The notes beneath the pieces are model-generated. The model was not told the origin of the DNA, did no database searches, and saw nothing but the letters and a program-made list of their open reading frames with translations. The translations under genes were made by a program, and so were the position numbers. A stretch of DNA of 64,000 nt from a bacterium (lineage in GTDB: Bacteria; Desulfobacterota; Binatia; HRBIN30; CADEER01), in NCBI GenBank assembly GCA_030430165.1, contig JAUIGL010000007.1, positions 62,001-126,000 on the forward strand, in the 5' to 3' direction. Below are positions 1 through 7,890 of this stretch, one piece after another (positions within the stretch are counted from its first letter, which is position 1; the number at the start of each line of letters is the position of its first letter).

Positions 1-915
1 CGCGGAATTTTCGGAACCTACCGGCGCGTCGTCGCGGCGCGCTGCACCGATCCCGAGGTCCTCGAGCGCTGTGAGGACGGCGGCGTCGTCACCGGCCTCC
101 TTGCGTGGGCTCGGCGCAACGACGTGATCGACGGCGCGGTGGTGTCGACGGTCGACCCGGACGAGCCCTGCGCCCCCAAGCCGCGCGCGGTGTCGACGGT
201 CGAGGACATCATCAAGAGCGCCAGCTCCTGGTACACCTACTGCCCCAACAATCTCGCGCTGCAGGAAGCCGCGGATCTCGGCCTCGAGCAGGTCGCCTTC
301 GTCGGCGTGCCGTGCCAGATCACGCCGGTTCGCAAGATCCAGCTCACCGACGCCAGCTATCTCGACAACGGGCGCAAGAAGGAAAAGCACATCGAGCGCC
401 AGCGCGAGTCGCTGAAGGGGCCCGGCGAACGGGTCAAGCTCAACATCGGCCTGCTGTGTTCCGAGGTGTTCAACTTCGAGGGGCTGATGCGCGACGTCAT
501 CGAAGGCGAGATGAACATCCCGCTGACCGAGATCAAGAAGTTCAACGTCAAGGGCAAGGTGTTGATCTACAAGCACGACGGCGAAGTCGTCGAGATGAAC
601 TTGAAGAAGTCGCAGGAGCACGCGCGGCCGGAGTGCCACCACTGCGCCGACTTCTCGGCCGAGCTCGCCGACATCTCCTGCGGCGGCGTCGGCGCGATGG
701 ATTGGACGATCGTCGTGTTGCGCAGCAAGCTCGGCGAGGAGATCTTCGACCGAGCGGTCGCCGACGGCGCCCTCGAGGTGCGGCCGATGGACGAGTTCGA
801 GACTTCGATGAAGGTCATGATGCGGCTCGCGCGCAAGCAGCGTCAGCGCGTTCCGACGCCGCCGGGGCGGGCTGCGACCTTTGCCCGACCCGCCGGCTTT
901 GCCGATCCACACTAG
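1..915 (+). CDS. FrhB/FdhB-type coenzyme F420 hydrogenase/dehydrogenase beta subunit, 5' truncated
   Basis: The reading frame is open from the first base, so the N-terminus lies outside the window; 304 residues are visible. Family members are iron-sulfur flavoproteins that move electrons between F420 or a ferredoxin-like partner and a dehydrogenase or reductase. The visible motifs are VGVPCQ (Cys at residue 105 of the fragment), ECHHC (Cys 212 and 215) and the SCGGVG turn (Cys 227). These match the cysteine-rich C-terminal half of FrhB/FdhB proteins, whose cysteines bind a [4Fe-4S] cluster. The last ~25 residues are basic and Pro-rich and probably not part of the fold. No F420-biosynthesis gene is in view, so the electron carrier cannot be named. 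Family call is solid, partner unknown. Confidence 0.8.
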   Translation, partial: RGIFGTYRRVVAARCTDPEVLERCEDGGVVTGLLAWARRNDVIDGAVVSTVDPDEPCAPKPRAVSTVEDIIKSASSWYTYCPNNLALQEAADLGLEQVAFVGVPCQITPVRKIQLTDASYLDNGRKKEKHIERQRESLKGPGERVKLNIGLLCSEVFNFEGLMRDVIEGEMNIPLTEIKKFNVKGKVLIYKHDGEVVEMNLKKSQEHARPECHHCADFSAELADISCGGVGAMDWTIVVLRSKLGEEIFDRAVADGALEVRPMDEFETSMKVMMRLARKQRQRVPTPPGRAATFARPAGFADPH

Positions 916-954
916 CTACTTTCTGAGGTAGCTTCGCACCGATCGGACCTACGG

Positions 955-2076
955 ATGGCATCCGCAAAAGCTCGTCCCAGCAAGACTCTCGACAAGCTCC
1001 CGCCGACCTACTTCGAGCACCTGGTCGAGAGCTCGCCCGATATCGTCGTCGCCGTCGACCGCAAGGGCGCGGTCATCTACTACAACGACGGTGCCGAGAA
1101 GAATCTCGGCTACAGCGCCGCCGAGGTGCTCGGCAAGCACGTCGAGCTGCTCTACCCGTCGATCGAGGAAGCGCGCCGCGTCATGGAGGCGATGCGCAGC
1201 GACGATTTCGGCGGGCCGGGCAAGGTCAAGAATTTCGAGACCACCTTCGTCAATCGCTTGAAGGAAGAGATTCCGGTGGCGATCTCGGGCTCGATCCTGC
1301 ACGACGAGTCTGGGCTCGACCTCGGGTCGATCGGCTTCGCCAAGGACATCCGCGACATCAAGCAGAAGGACCGACTCGCCACCTTGGGCGAGGTCGCGGT
1401 CGCCCTCTGTCACGAGATCAACAGCCCGCTCGAGGTCATCCTCAACGAGGTCGAGCTGCTCCAGTCCTTCGTTCGCAAGCACGCCAGCGAGTCGGAAGCG
1501 GTGGTGGAGGAGGAGCGGCTCGACGCGGTGCGCCGCGAGGTTCTCATCATCCAGGGCATCGTCAACCGCCTGGTGGTGATGTCGCAGGAGGGCAGCTACG
1601 GCACCCGCGAATACCTCAAGGGCCAGCAGATGACCGATGTCCACCGCGCCCCGGAAGCGACGGTGGGCGAGGGGTTGCGCGGGCTGCGCGTGTTGGTGGT
1701 CGACGACGACCTCGGAGTCTGTCGCTCGCTGCGCGATCTCTTGGTGGAGGAAGGGTGCGAAGTGCAGGTGGCGACCGACGGCTTGCGCGCACTCGAGATC
1801 CTCGACCACGGCGCGGTCGACATCGTCGTCAGCGACGTCGTCATGCCCGACCTCGACGGCTACGAGCTGTTCATGGAGGTGCGGCGGCGCGGTTCGGTGC
1901 CGGTGATCCTGATGACCGGGTACTATTACGACCGCGATCACGTCATCAAGCGCAGCCGGCTCGAGGGGCTGGAGAGCGTGGTCTTCAAGAAGCCGATCGA
2001 TCCGGCTCGGCTCAAGGCGAAGATTCTCGAACAATCCGGCCGGGCAGTGCCGGATCAGGGCGACCCCGAGTCGTAG
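955..2076 (+). CDS. PAS - HisKA-like - receiver signalling protein without a kinase ATPase domain
   Basis: 373 residues. Residues ~18-140 form a PAS sensor domain (ESSPDIVVAVDRKG, then a YS-AAEVLG segment). Residues ~143-215 look like a histidine-kinase dimerisation helix with the H-box CHEINSPL (His153). From residue ~245 comes a complete CheY-like receiver domain with acidic pocket DDD 250-252, phospho-acceptor Asp294 (VVSDVVMPDLDG) and conserved Lys (FKKP, ~345). The HATPase_c domain expected between the H-box and the receiver is absent: only ~30 residues separate them. The protein therefore cannot phosphorylate itself in the standard way and may act as a phosphotransfer or partner protein. 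It starts 39 bp after the FrhB-like gene and its 3' end overlaps the convergent minus-strand gene by 22 bp. Confidence 0.8.
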   Translation: MASAKARPSKTLDKLPPTYFEHLVESSPDIVVAVDRKGAVIYYNDGAEKNLGYSAAEVLGKHVELLYPSIEEARRVMEAMRSDDFGGPGKVKNFETTFVNRLKEEIPVAISGSILHDESGLDLGSIGFAKDIRDIKQKDRLATLGEVAVALCHEINSPLEVILNEVELLQSFVRKHASESEAVVEEERLDAVRREVLIIQGIVNRLVVMSQEGSYGTREYLKGQQMTDVHRAPEATVGEGLRGLRVLVVDDDLGVCRSLRDLLVEEGCEVQVATDGLRALEILDHGAVDIVVSDVVMPDLDGYELFMEVRRRGSVPVILMTGYYYDRDHVIKRSRLEGLESVVFKKPIDPARLKAKILEQSGRAVPDQGDPES

Positions 2077-2582
2077 TCGTCGGCGACCGGGCGGTCGTCG
2101 TAGTACTCCTCTTCGTCGCCGTATTCCTCGTACCCGTAGTCCTCGGCGGCACCGTCGTCTTCGTACTCGAGGTCGTCGGCGCCGACGTAGGTCTCGACGG
2201 CGACCCCGGCGGTCGGACTCGGCGCGGCCAGCAGCGGCAGCTCGAACTCACCGTCGGTGCCGCGAAACTTCGCCGACAGGCCGTGGATCTCGAGCAGGGT
2301 TCCGAGCCCGGGGATGTCGTCGTCGACGTGGTAGAGCCGGTTGCTGCCGTCCGGGGCTTCGATGATTGCGTACTGGACGTCGCCGACCACCGTGCCGGCG
2401 AGGCGATAGCCGGGGCTCGGCGACGCCGCCGCGGCCGGAAGGGCGGCGGCCTTGGTTGGGGTTGCCGACACCGCGCTCGGCTCGACTGCCGGCGGTTGCG
2501 GCGCGCTCGGCGAGCGCAGCAGCAGCCATCCCACCAGGATGAGGAGCAGGGCGATGATCGCGATCAGGAGTTTCTCGTTCAT
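2055..2582 (-). CDS. small membrane-anchored protein with GspC-like segment and acidic Tyr-rich tail
   Basis: 175 residues starting at MNEKLL. A longer upstream extension in the same frame is rejected because MNEKLL leads straight into a single N-terminal membrane segment (IIALLLILVGWLLL, residues ~9-22). A Pro/Ala-rich linker follows, then a compact segment (residues ~58-118: YRLAGTVVGDVQYAI, later LLEIHG) that recalls the periplasmic HR domain of type II secretion GspC proteins. The last ~38 residues are almost all Asp, Glu, Tyr and Gly. No other type II secretion gene is nearby, so a secretion role is only a possibility. It is transcribed divergently from rnhB (96 bp apart) and converges on the PAS/receiver gene. 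Confidence 0.6.
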   Translation of the reverse strand: MNEKLLIAIIALLLILVGWLLLRSPSAPQPPAVEPSAVSATPTKAAALPAAAASPSPGYRLAGTVVGDVQYAIIEAPDGSNRLYHVDDDIPGLGTLLEIHGLSAKFRGTDGEFELPLLAAPSPTAGVAVETYVGADDLEYEDDGAAEDYGYEEYGDEEEYYDDRPVADDYDSGSP

Positions 2583-2678
2583 GGGCGCAGCCGTGCAGAG
2601 GTCGATGCTACGGAAGTCGGTGCTGTAGGTCGAGGGCTGAGCGGTTGACTTGTCGCCACGGCTGGCAAGAGTGGGGGC

Positions 2679-3323
2679 GTGGGCAAGGCGCATCGTCTGG
2701 CGGCCCGGCGGCGGGTGTTGTTGCGGTTCGAGAGGGAGCTGTGGGCGAGCGGGCTGACCCTGGTTTGTGGAGTCGACGAGGTCGGCGTCGGGCCGCTCGC
2801 CGGACCTTTGGTTGCGGCGGCGGTGATTCTGCCGCCCGAGATCGGCATCCGCGGGGTCGACGACTCCAAGAAGTTGAGCGCGAAGGCGCGCGCCCGCCTG
2901 GTCGGGGAGATCCGCGACGCCGCGACCGCCTGGGCGGTTGGGGTGGTGAGCCCGCAGGAGGTCGACCGACTCAATACCTATCGCGCCGCGCTGGAGGCGA
3001 TGCGTCGCGCGGTGTCGGCGTTGTCGACGGCGCCGCAGCACATTCTCGTCGACGCCCGGGAAATTCCTGGTGTGGAGGTGCCGCAGCAGTCGCTGGTCAA
3101 GGGCGACCGCCGCAGCTACTCGATCGCCGCCGCTTCGATCGTCGCCAAGGAGCATCGCGACGCGCACATGCGGGCTGCCGGCGAACGCTATCCGGAGTAC
3201 GGTTTTGCCGATCACATGGGCTACGGAACGCGCGCTCATCTCGACGCGCTCGACCGCTTCGGTCCGTGCCCCGAGCACCGCCGGTCGTTCGCGCCGGTGC
3301 GCCAGGCCCGTTTACCGTTCTGA
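2679..3323 (+). CDS. rnhB: ribonuclease HII
   Basis: 214 residues, normal length for RNase HII, which cuts RNA in RNA/DNA hybrids and starts removal of misincorporated ribonucleotides. Conserved elements include the first catalytic pair Asp33-Glu34 in VDEVGVGPLAGP, the DDSKKLS motif, the later ILVDAREIPG strand, and SIVAKEHRD followed by GYGT. One position is unusual: the family GRG triad that reads the ribonucleotide-DNA junction is GVG here, with Val37 in place of Arg. The codon is plainly GTC, so this is not a misreading by one base. GTG start; divergent from the small membrane protein and followed 88 bp later by the E2 gene. Confidence 0.95.
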   Translation: MGKAHRLAARRRVLLRFERELWASGLTLVCGVDEVGVGPLAGPLVAAAVILPPEIGIRGVDDSKKLSAKARARLVGEIRDAATAWAVGVVSPQEVDRLNTYRAALEAMRRAVSALSTAPQHILVDAREIPGVEVPQQSLVKGDRRSYSIAAASIVAKEHRDAHMRAAGERYPEYGFADHMGYGTRAHLDALDRFGPCPEHRRSFAPVRQARLPF

Positions 3324-3411
3324 GCCGGTCGCGCGGCGCGCCGGCGCTGCTATACTCGAAAGCATCCCGCAGCGCGGCTTGCGGCCGTGCGGAAAACCAT
3401 CGGAGATCCTT

Positions 3412-4770
3412 ATGCCCACCGAAATCAAAATGCCCAAGCTCAGCGACAATATGGAAGAGGGCACGGTGATCCGGTGGCTGGTCTCGGCCGGCGATTCGAT
3501 CGCCGAGGGGGATCCGATCGCCGAGGTCGAGACCGACAAGGCGGACGTCGAAATCGAAGCGGAGAGCGGCGGCGTGGTCGGCGAGATCGTCGTCGAGGCC
3601 GGCTCCTCGGCGGCGGTCGGCGCGGTCATCGCCCGCCTCGACGGCGACGCCGCGGCCGCCGATGCGGCGCCGGAGAAGAAGCAGGCCCCGCGACAGGAGC
3701 CGCCGAAGCAGCAGCCGCCGAAAGAAGAACCGCCGAAGCGAGAGCCTGCGAGAAAAGAACCGCCGCAAGAACAGCCGCGGCAGAAGGAACCTCCCAAACC
3801 GAAGTCCGAGCCGCAGGCGAAGTCACGCGAGTCCCGCGAGTCCCGCGAGTCCGACGACCAGGCAGACCCGGCAGCTTCATCGGCCGGGGCGGCGCGAGTC
3901 TCGCCGGTGGCGCGCGAGCTCGCCGCCGAGCACGGCGTCGATGTGCAGGCGCTGCGCGGCAGCGGTCCCGGTGGGCGCATCGTCAAGCGCGACGTCGAGC
4001 AGGCGATCGCCGGTCGCTCGGATACGCAAGGTGAGCCGGCGGCGGCCGATGCGGGCGTCGCGGCGGACAGCGCGGCGAGCGACGGCGATGCCCAGACGAT
4101 GTCGCGCATGCGGCGCACCATCGCCGCGCGCATGGAGCAGTCGAAGCGCGAGATCCCCCACTTCTACGTGCGCACGCAGGTCGAGGTCGGCGATCTGATG
4201 GATCTCTACGAGTCGCTGCGCGAGGACGACGTCATCCCCGGCCTCACCGTCACCCACCTGTTGATCCGCGCGATGGCGCTGACTCTGCCGCGACACCCGC
4301 GGCTCAACGCGCACTGGGTCGACGACAGTGTTCGCCTCAATCCCGACGTCAACATCGGCATCGTCGTCGCCGTCGACGACGGGCTGCTGGTGCCGGTGGT
4401 CAAGCAAGCCGACCAGTTGAGCCTGGCGGCGCTGGTCGAGCAGGCGCGCGCGCTGGTCGAACGCACGCGCCGCAGCAAGTTCAAGCCGGACGATCTGATC
4501 GGCGGCACGATCAGCGTCTCGAATATCGGTATGCTCGACGTCGACGAGCTGACGCCAATCATCAACCTGCCGCAGGCCGCGATCATCGGCGTCGGCGCGG
4601 TGCGCGAGCAGGCGATGGTGCGCGAGGGCGAGATCTACGTCGGCCGCGCGATGCGGCTGACTCTCGCCTGCGACCACCGCATTCTGCACGGTCTGGAGGC
4701 CGGGCGCTTTCTACAGGACTTGAAGCACGCGCTCGAGCGCCCGGCGGCCTTGCTGGTGGAGCGCGAATGA
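3412..4770 (+). CDS. lipoyl-dependent 2-oxoacid dehydrogenase E2 acyltransferase
   Basis: 452 residues from the ATG at 3412, which has GGAG nine bases upstream; the frame is open further 5' but the lipoyl domain begins right here. An N-terminal lipoyl domain carries the modified Lys43 in ETDKADVE. Residues ~82-160 are a low-complexity Pro/Glu/Lys/Gln linker. A peripheral-subunit-binding domain spans ~164-199 (SPVARELAAEHG, GPGGRIVKRDV). The catalytic domain ends with CDHRILHG, where His422 is the expected acyl-transfer base; the usual DG of HxxxDG is HG, a position that also varies in other E2 families. E1 and E3 genes are not in the window, so pyruvate versus branched-chain substrate is not settled. 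The stop overlaps the lipB start (ATGA). Confidence 0.9.
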   Translation: MPTEIKMPKLSDNMEEGTVIRWLVSAGDSIAEGDPIAEVETDKADVEIEAESGGVVGEIVVEAGSSAAVGAVIARLDGDAAAADAAPEKKQAPRQEPPKQQPPKEEPPKREPARKEPPQEQPRQKEPPKPKSEPQAKSRESRESRESDDQADPAASSAGAARVSPVARELAAEHGVDVQALRGSGPGGRIVKRDVEQAIAGRSDTQGEPAAADAGVAADSAASDGDAQTMSRMRRTIAARMEQSKREIPHFYVRTQVEVGDLMDLYESLREDDVIPGLTVTHLLIRAMALTLPRHPRLNAHWVDDSVRLNPDVNIGIVVAVDDGLLVPVVKQADQLSLAALVEQARALVERTRRSKFKPDDLIGGTISVSNIGMLDVDELTPIINLPQAAIIGVGAVREQAMVREGEIYVGRAMRLTLACDHRILHGLEAGRFLQDLKHALERPAALLVERE

Positions 4771-5456
4771 GCTCGCTCGCCGCCGCTGCCGGCCGCGCCG
4801 AGTCGGGCTACCGGCTGCGCGCGCTCGGCAGGGTCGCCTACGGTGACGCTTTGCAGCTGCAGGAGGAGTTGCTGGAGCGGCGCATCGCCGCCGGCGCCGG
4901 CGGCGACATCCTCATGCTCGAGCACGACCCGGTCTACACGCTGGGGCGCGGCGCCGACGAAGCCGATCTGATGGGAGCGCCGCAGCGCCTCGGTGTGCCG
5001 GTGTTCCGCATCGGTCGGGGCGGCGGGGCGACCTTTCACGGACCGGGACAGGCGGTGGTCTACCCGATCGTCGGACTCCCCGGGCACGGCCGCGACGTCG
5101 TCCGCTACATCCGCATGCTCGAACGCGCCTTGATCACAACCTGCCGGCGCTTCGCGGTCGAGGCGCGGGCGATCCCGAGCCAGACCGGGGTGTGGACCGA
5201 TCGCGGCAAGATCGGCGCGATCGGTATCGGCGTCCGCCGCGGCGTCGCCTACCACGGGGTTGCGCTCAACGTCGACAACCAGACCCACTATTTCGATGCG
5301 ATCGTACCCTGTAGGGCTCCGGGGATGAGCGTGTCGACTCTGGCGAAGGAGCTCGACGGCAGCGCCGCGCTGCCGGCGGTTGGCGAGGTCGGTCTGGCGA
5401 TCGCCGAAGCGGTGGCCGAAGAGATCGGCGCCGGCCCGCTCGAGGTCGCGCCGTGA
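4767..5456 (+). CDS. lipB: octanoyl-[acyl carrier protein]:protein N-octanoyltransferase
   Basis: 229 residues. LipB moves octanoyl from acyl carrier protein to the lipoyl-domain lysine, the first step of protein lipoylation. The substrate-binding GRGGGATFHGPGQ segment, GKIGAIG with Lys148, and IVPC with the acyl-thioester Cys182 are all in place. The start overlaps the E2 stop by four bases and the stop overlaps the lipA start by four bases, so E2, lipB and lipA are almost certainly co-translated and the attachment machinery is made alongside its substrate. Confidence 0.96.
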   Translation: MSSLAAAAGRAESGYRLRALGRVAYGDALQLQEELLERRIAAGAGGDILMLEHDPVYTLGRGADEADLMGAPQRLGVPVFRIGRGGGATFHGPGQAVVYPIVGLPGHGRDVVRYIRMLERALITTCRRFAVEARAIPSQTGVWTDRGKIGAIGIGVRRGVAYHGVALNVDNQTHYFDAIVPCRAPGMSVSTLAKELDGSAALPAVGEVGLAIAEAVAEEIGAGPLEVAP

Positions 5457-6310
5457 CCGTCGCCCGCCGCCATCCCGAATGGATCAAGGTGCGCGCGCCC
5501 GGCCGGGGCGAGTACGCCGACACCCGGGCAACCGTGCGCGACCTCGACCTGCACACCGTGTGCGAAGAAGCGCACTGCCCGAATCTCGCCGAGTGCTGGG
5601 GCCACCGCACGGCGACGTTCATGCTGCTCGGCGACGTCTGCACGCGCAATTGCGGTTATTGCGCGGTCAGCCACGGCCGGCCGCAGGAGGTCGACGCCGG
5701 CGAGCCGCTGCGGGTGGCGGAGGCGGTGGTGCGGTTGGGGCTGCGGCACGTCGTGGTGACCTCGGTCGACCGCGACGACCTCGACGACGGCGGCGCCGGC
5801 CATTTCGCGGCGACGGCGCGGGCGGTGAAGGAGCGGGTTGCGGACTGCGCGGTCGAGGTGCTGACCCCGGACTTCAAGGGCAGCCGCGAAGCGCTGGCGA
5901 CGGTCGTCGACTCGCCGATCGACATCTTCAACCACAACACCGAGACCGTGCCGCGGCTCTATCGGCGGGCGCGGCCCGGCGCCAAGTACCAGCGCAGCCT
6001 GCAGCTGCTCGACGATGCCAAGCGGCGCCGGCCGGAGGTGCTGACCAAGACCGGCCTGATGCTCGGCCTGGGCGAGGAGGCGGACGAGATCCGTCAGGTC
6101 TTTGCCGATCTCGAGCAGGTCGGCTGCGACATTCTCACCCTCGGCCAGTATCTGCAGCCGACCCGGCAGCACCTTCCAATAGAACGGTATCTCAGCCCCT
6201 CTGAGTTCGCCGATCTGCGCCAGGAGGCCCTGACCCACGGATTTCGCCACGTTGAATCGGGCCCGCTGGTGCGCAGCTCCTACCACGCCTGGGAACACGT
6301 TTCCGGGTGA
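5453..6310 (+). CDS. lipA: lipoyl synthase (radical SAM)
   Basis: 285 residues from a GTG start inside the lipB stop region. LipA inserts two sulfurs into protein-bound octanoyl groups. Both iron-sulfur cluster sites are present: Cys37, Cys42 and Cys48 (the CX4CX5C auxiliary cluster that is the sulfur source) and Cys63, Cys67 and Cys70 (CTRNCGYC, the radical SAM cluster). The C-terminal RSSYHA motif supplies the serine ligand typical of the family. Slightly shorter than the E. coli enzyme but complete. Last gene of the E2-lipB-lipA unit; 128 bp of non-coding DNA follow. Confidence 0.97.
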   Translation: MTVARRHPEWIKVRAPGRGEYADTRATVRDLDLHTVCEEAHCPNLAECWGHRTATFMLLGDVCTRNCGYCAVSHGRPQEVDAGEPLRVAEAVVRLGLRHVVVTSVDRDDLDDGGAGHFAATARAVKERVADCAVEVLTPDFKGSREALATVVDSPIDIFNHNTETVPRLYRRARPGAKYQRSLQLLDDAKRRRPEVLTKTGLMLGLGEEADEIRQVFADLEQVGCDILTLGQYLQPTRQHLPIERYLSPSEFADLRQEALTHGFRHVESGPLVRSSYHAWEHVSG

Positions 6311-6438
6311 GACACCGGTTTACAGTAGGCGTAGATTCTGCGATGTACTCCGGTTGTGCTGCGGTTGGCTTGCCTGCGGGGAAGCGGCCCGGGGCGCTGC
6401 CGCGGGTCGGTGGCATGGTGAGGAAAGGCTGACTAACG

Positions 6439-7041
6439 ATGCGACTCTACGATTATCCCGACTGTCCATTTGCGCAAAAAGTTCGAATCGTGCTCGCCGA
6501 GAAAGAGCTCGAGTACGAAACGGTGTTTGTCGATCTTCGCCAGGGCGAGCAGAGGACGGCCGAGTTCCTCAAGATGAACCCGTACGGCCGGGTTCCCGTG
6601 CTGATCGACGAGGACGTGGTGGTCTACGACTCGACGATCATCAACGAGTACCTCGAAGACGAGTACCCGCACCCGATGTTGATGCCCGAAGACTCGGCGG
6701 GGCGCGCGCGCGTGCGCACGCTCGAGGATTTCTGCGACAATTCGTTCCTGCCGTCGGCCGGCTTCGTGCAGGCCGAGCTCGGCAAGCCGGACGAAGATCA
6801 GGACGAGGGGCGCTTGCAGAGGTATCGCAAGGGTCTGACCGACGGACTGGTGCGGCTCGAGGGATTTCTCGCCGGCCGTGAGTTCCTCGCCGACGAGTTC
6901 TCGCTCGCCGACATCGCCTTCGTGCCCGCCGTGCTCAATCTCTCGCGGCTCGGGGTCGAGGTCGACCCCCGCCTGCGCAACGTCACCGCCTGGCTGTCGC
7001 GCCTGCGGCAGCGCCCGAGCATTCGATCGCTCGGCCTCTGA
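6439..7041 (+). CDS. glutathione S-transferase family protein
   Basis: 200 residues. The N-terminal thioredoxin-like domain begins MRLYDYPDCPFAQKVR and contains NPYGRVPVL with the cis-proline, then YDSTIINEYL, which corresponds to the glutathione-contact ES/DS motif. The C-terminal half is the usual all-helical domain with FSLADIAF. The early CPFAQ resembles SspA and other GSTs with a Cys or Ser near the N-terminus. Substrate cannot be read from sequence. The stop is 6 bp before the BFD-type gene, suggesting shared transcription with the following redox genes. Confidence 0.88.
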   Translation: MRLYDYPDCPFAQKVRIVLAEKELEYETVFVDLRQGEQRTAEFLKMNPYGRVPVLIDEDVVVYDSTIINEYLEDEYPHPMLMPEDSAGRARVRTLEDFCDNSFLPSAGFVQAELGKPDEDQDEGRLQRYRKGLTDGLVRLEGFLAGREFLADEFSLADIAFVPAVLNLSRLGVEVDPRLRNVTAWLSRLRQRPSIRSLGL

Positions 7042-7047
7042 TCCGCG

Positions 7048-7284
7048 GTGGGCTCGCCCGAAGAGGACGCCCTTCGCGCCAAGGTTCTCGACTCTTTCAA
7101 GGTCGTTTGCATCTGCAACAAGATCAAGAAAGGCACGATCGAGAAGGCGATCGCGCAGGGTGCGCGCACGCTTGGCGACATCAAGCGGGCGACCCGCGCC
7201 GGCACCGGGCCGTGCGGCGCGAAACGGGGTGGCGTCACGCGCTGCACCCCAGTCATCAAGGAGATGCTGGAAAAAGCGCGCTGA
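7048..7284 (+). CDS. BFD-type [2Fe-2S]-binding small protein
   Basis: 78 residues from a GTG start. It shows the bacterioferritin-associated-ferredoxin fold signature: VCICNKIKKGTIEKAI, then GARTLGDIKRAT, then GTGPCG. Four cysteines are available as cluster ligands (the CIC pair, the Cys of PCG, and the Cys of TRC). The usual CGxxxC spacing near the C-terminus is stretched to CGAKRGGVTRC. Such proteins pass electrons or iron-sulfur units to larger oxidoreductases. Position between a GST and a rubrerythrin suggests a redox-stress role. Confidence 0.82.
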   Translation: MGSPEEDALRAKVLDSFKVVCICNKIKKGTIEKAIAQGARTLGDIKRATRAGTGPCGAKRGGVTRCTPVIKEMLEKAR

Positions 7285-7305
7285 GGCCTTGCGGGCAGCC
7301 TGCCT

Positions 7306-7332
7306 TTGGTCGCATTCTAGACACTGTCTAAT
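7306..7332 (+). promoter_or_regulatory. promoter and palindromic operator upstream of rubrerythrin
   Basis: A perfect palindrome TAGACA-C-TGTCTA lies at 7318-7330 in the 90-bp gap before the rubrerythrin gene. It overlaps a good -10 hexamer TCTAAT (7327-7332). A weak -35 (TTTGGT, 7305-7310) is 16 bp upstream. An operator covering the -10 is the layout of a repressor site; PerR/Fur or Rrf2-type regulators are plausible for a rubrerythrin but the regulator is not identified. Confidence 0.5.
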
Positions 7333-7374
7333 TTTCGTGAGTGGACTCGAGCGAACAACTTTCAGGAGGAATCG

Positions 7375-7797
7375 ATGGCAGATCTGAACGGAACCAAGAC
7401 ACACGAGAACCTCAAGGCGGCGTTTGCCGGCGAGTCGCAGGCCAACCGGCGCTACCTCTACTTCGCGCGTCGCGCCGACATCGAGGGATACCCGGACGTC
7501 GGCGGTTTGTTCCGCGACACCTCGGAGGCCGAGACCGGGCACGCCTTCGGTCACCTCGACTTCCTGCAGCAGGTCGGCGACCCGTGCACCGGGGTCGAGA
7601 TCGGCGACACCGAGAAGAATTTGAAGTCCGCCGTCGAAGGCGAGACCTACGAGTACACCCAGATGTATCCGGGCTTCGCCAAGACCGCGCGCGACGAGGG
7701 CTTCGACGAGATCGCCGAGTGGTTCGAAACCCTGGCGCGTGCCGAAAAGTCGCACGCCGGGCGGTTCCAGAAGGGCCTCGACGGGCTCAGCCTGTAA
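7375..7797 (+). CDS. rubrerythrin-family diiron protein lacking the rubredoxin domain
   Basis: 140 residues, comprising only the four-helix diiron domain. Helix motifs with the carboxylate and histidine ligands are visible: [33 protein letters not shown] and [11 protein letters not shown]. Classical rubrerythrin has a further ~35-residue rubredoxin domain with two CxxC motifs; it is missing, so this resembles sulerythrin-type short forms. Rubrerythrins reduce hydrogen peroxide, needing an outside electron donor; the BFD-type protein just upstream is a candidate. Strong Shine-Dalgarno AGGAGG eight bases before ATG. A palindromic operator precedes it and a strong stem-loop follows. Confidence 0.93.
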   Translation: MADLNGTKTHENLKAAFAGESQANRRYLYFARRADIEGYPDVGGLFRDTSEAETGHAFGHLDFLQQVGDPCTGVEIGDTEKNLKSAVEGETYEYTQMYPGFAKTARDEGFDEIAEWFETLARAEKSHAGRFQKGLDGLSL

Positions 7798-7820
7798 GCT
7801 TGCCGTGTGCTTTCGACGAT

Positions 7821-7844
7821 CGGGGGTGGTTGTTTCCACCCCCG
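7821..7844 (+). terminator. stem-loop between rubrerythrin and DUF3501 gene
   Basis: Perfect 9-bp stem CGGGGGTGG / CCACCCCCG with a 6-base loop, 24 bp after the rubrerythrin stop. No T-tract follows, so it may be a partial terminator or an mRNA-stabilising element letting rubrerythrin be made in excess over the downstream genes. Confidence 0.5.
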
Positions 7845-7890
7845 GCCTCGTCGCTCGACCGAGTGTCGGGCACGTTCGATCGGAATCGCG

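Noticed and set aside
3655-3890. Pro/Glu/Lys-rich stretch in the E2 gene as a separate repeat or insertion
   Set aside because: Flexible charged linkers of this kind are normal between lipoyl and subunit-binding domains.
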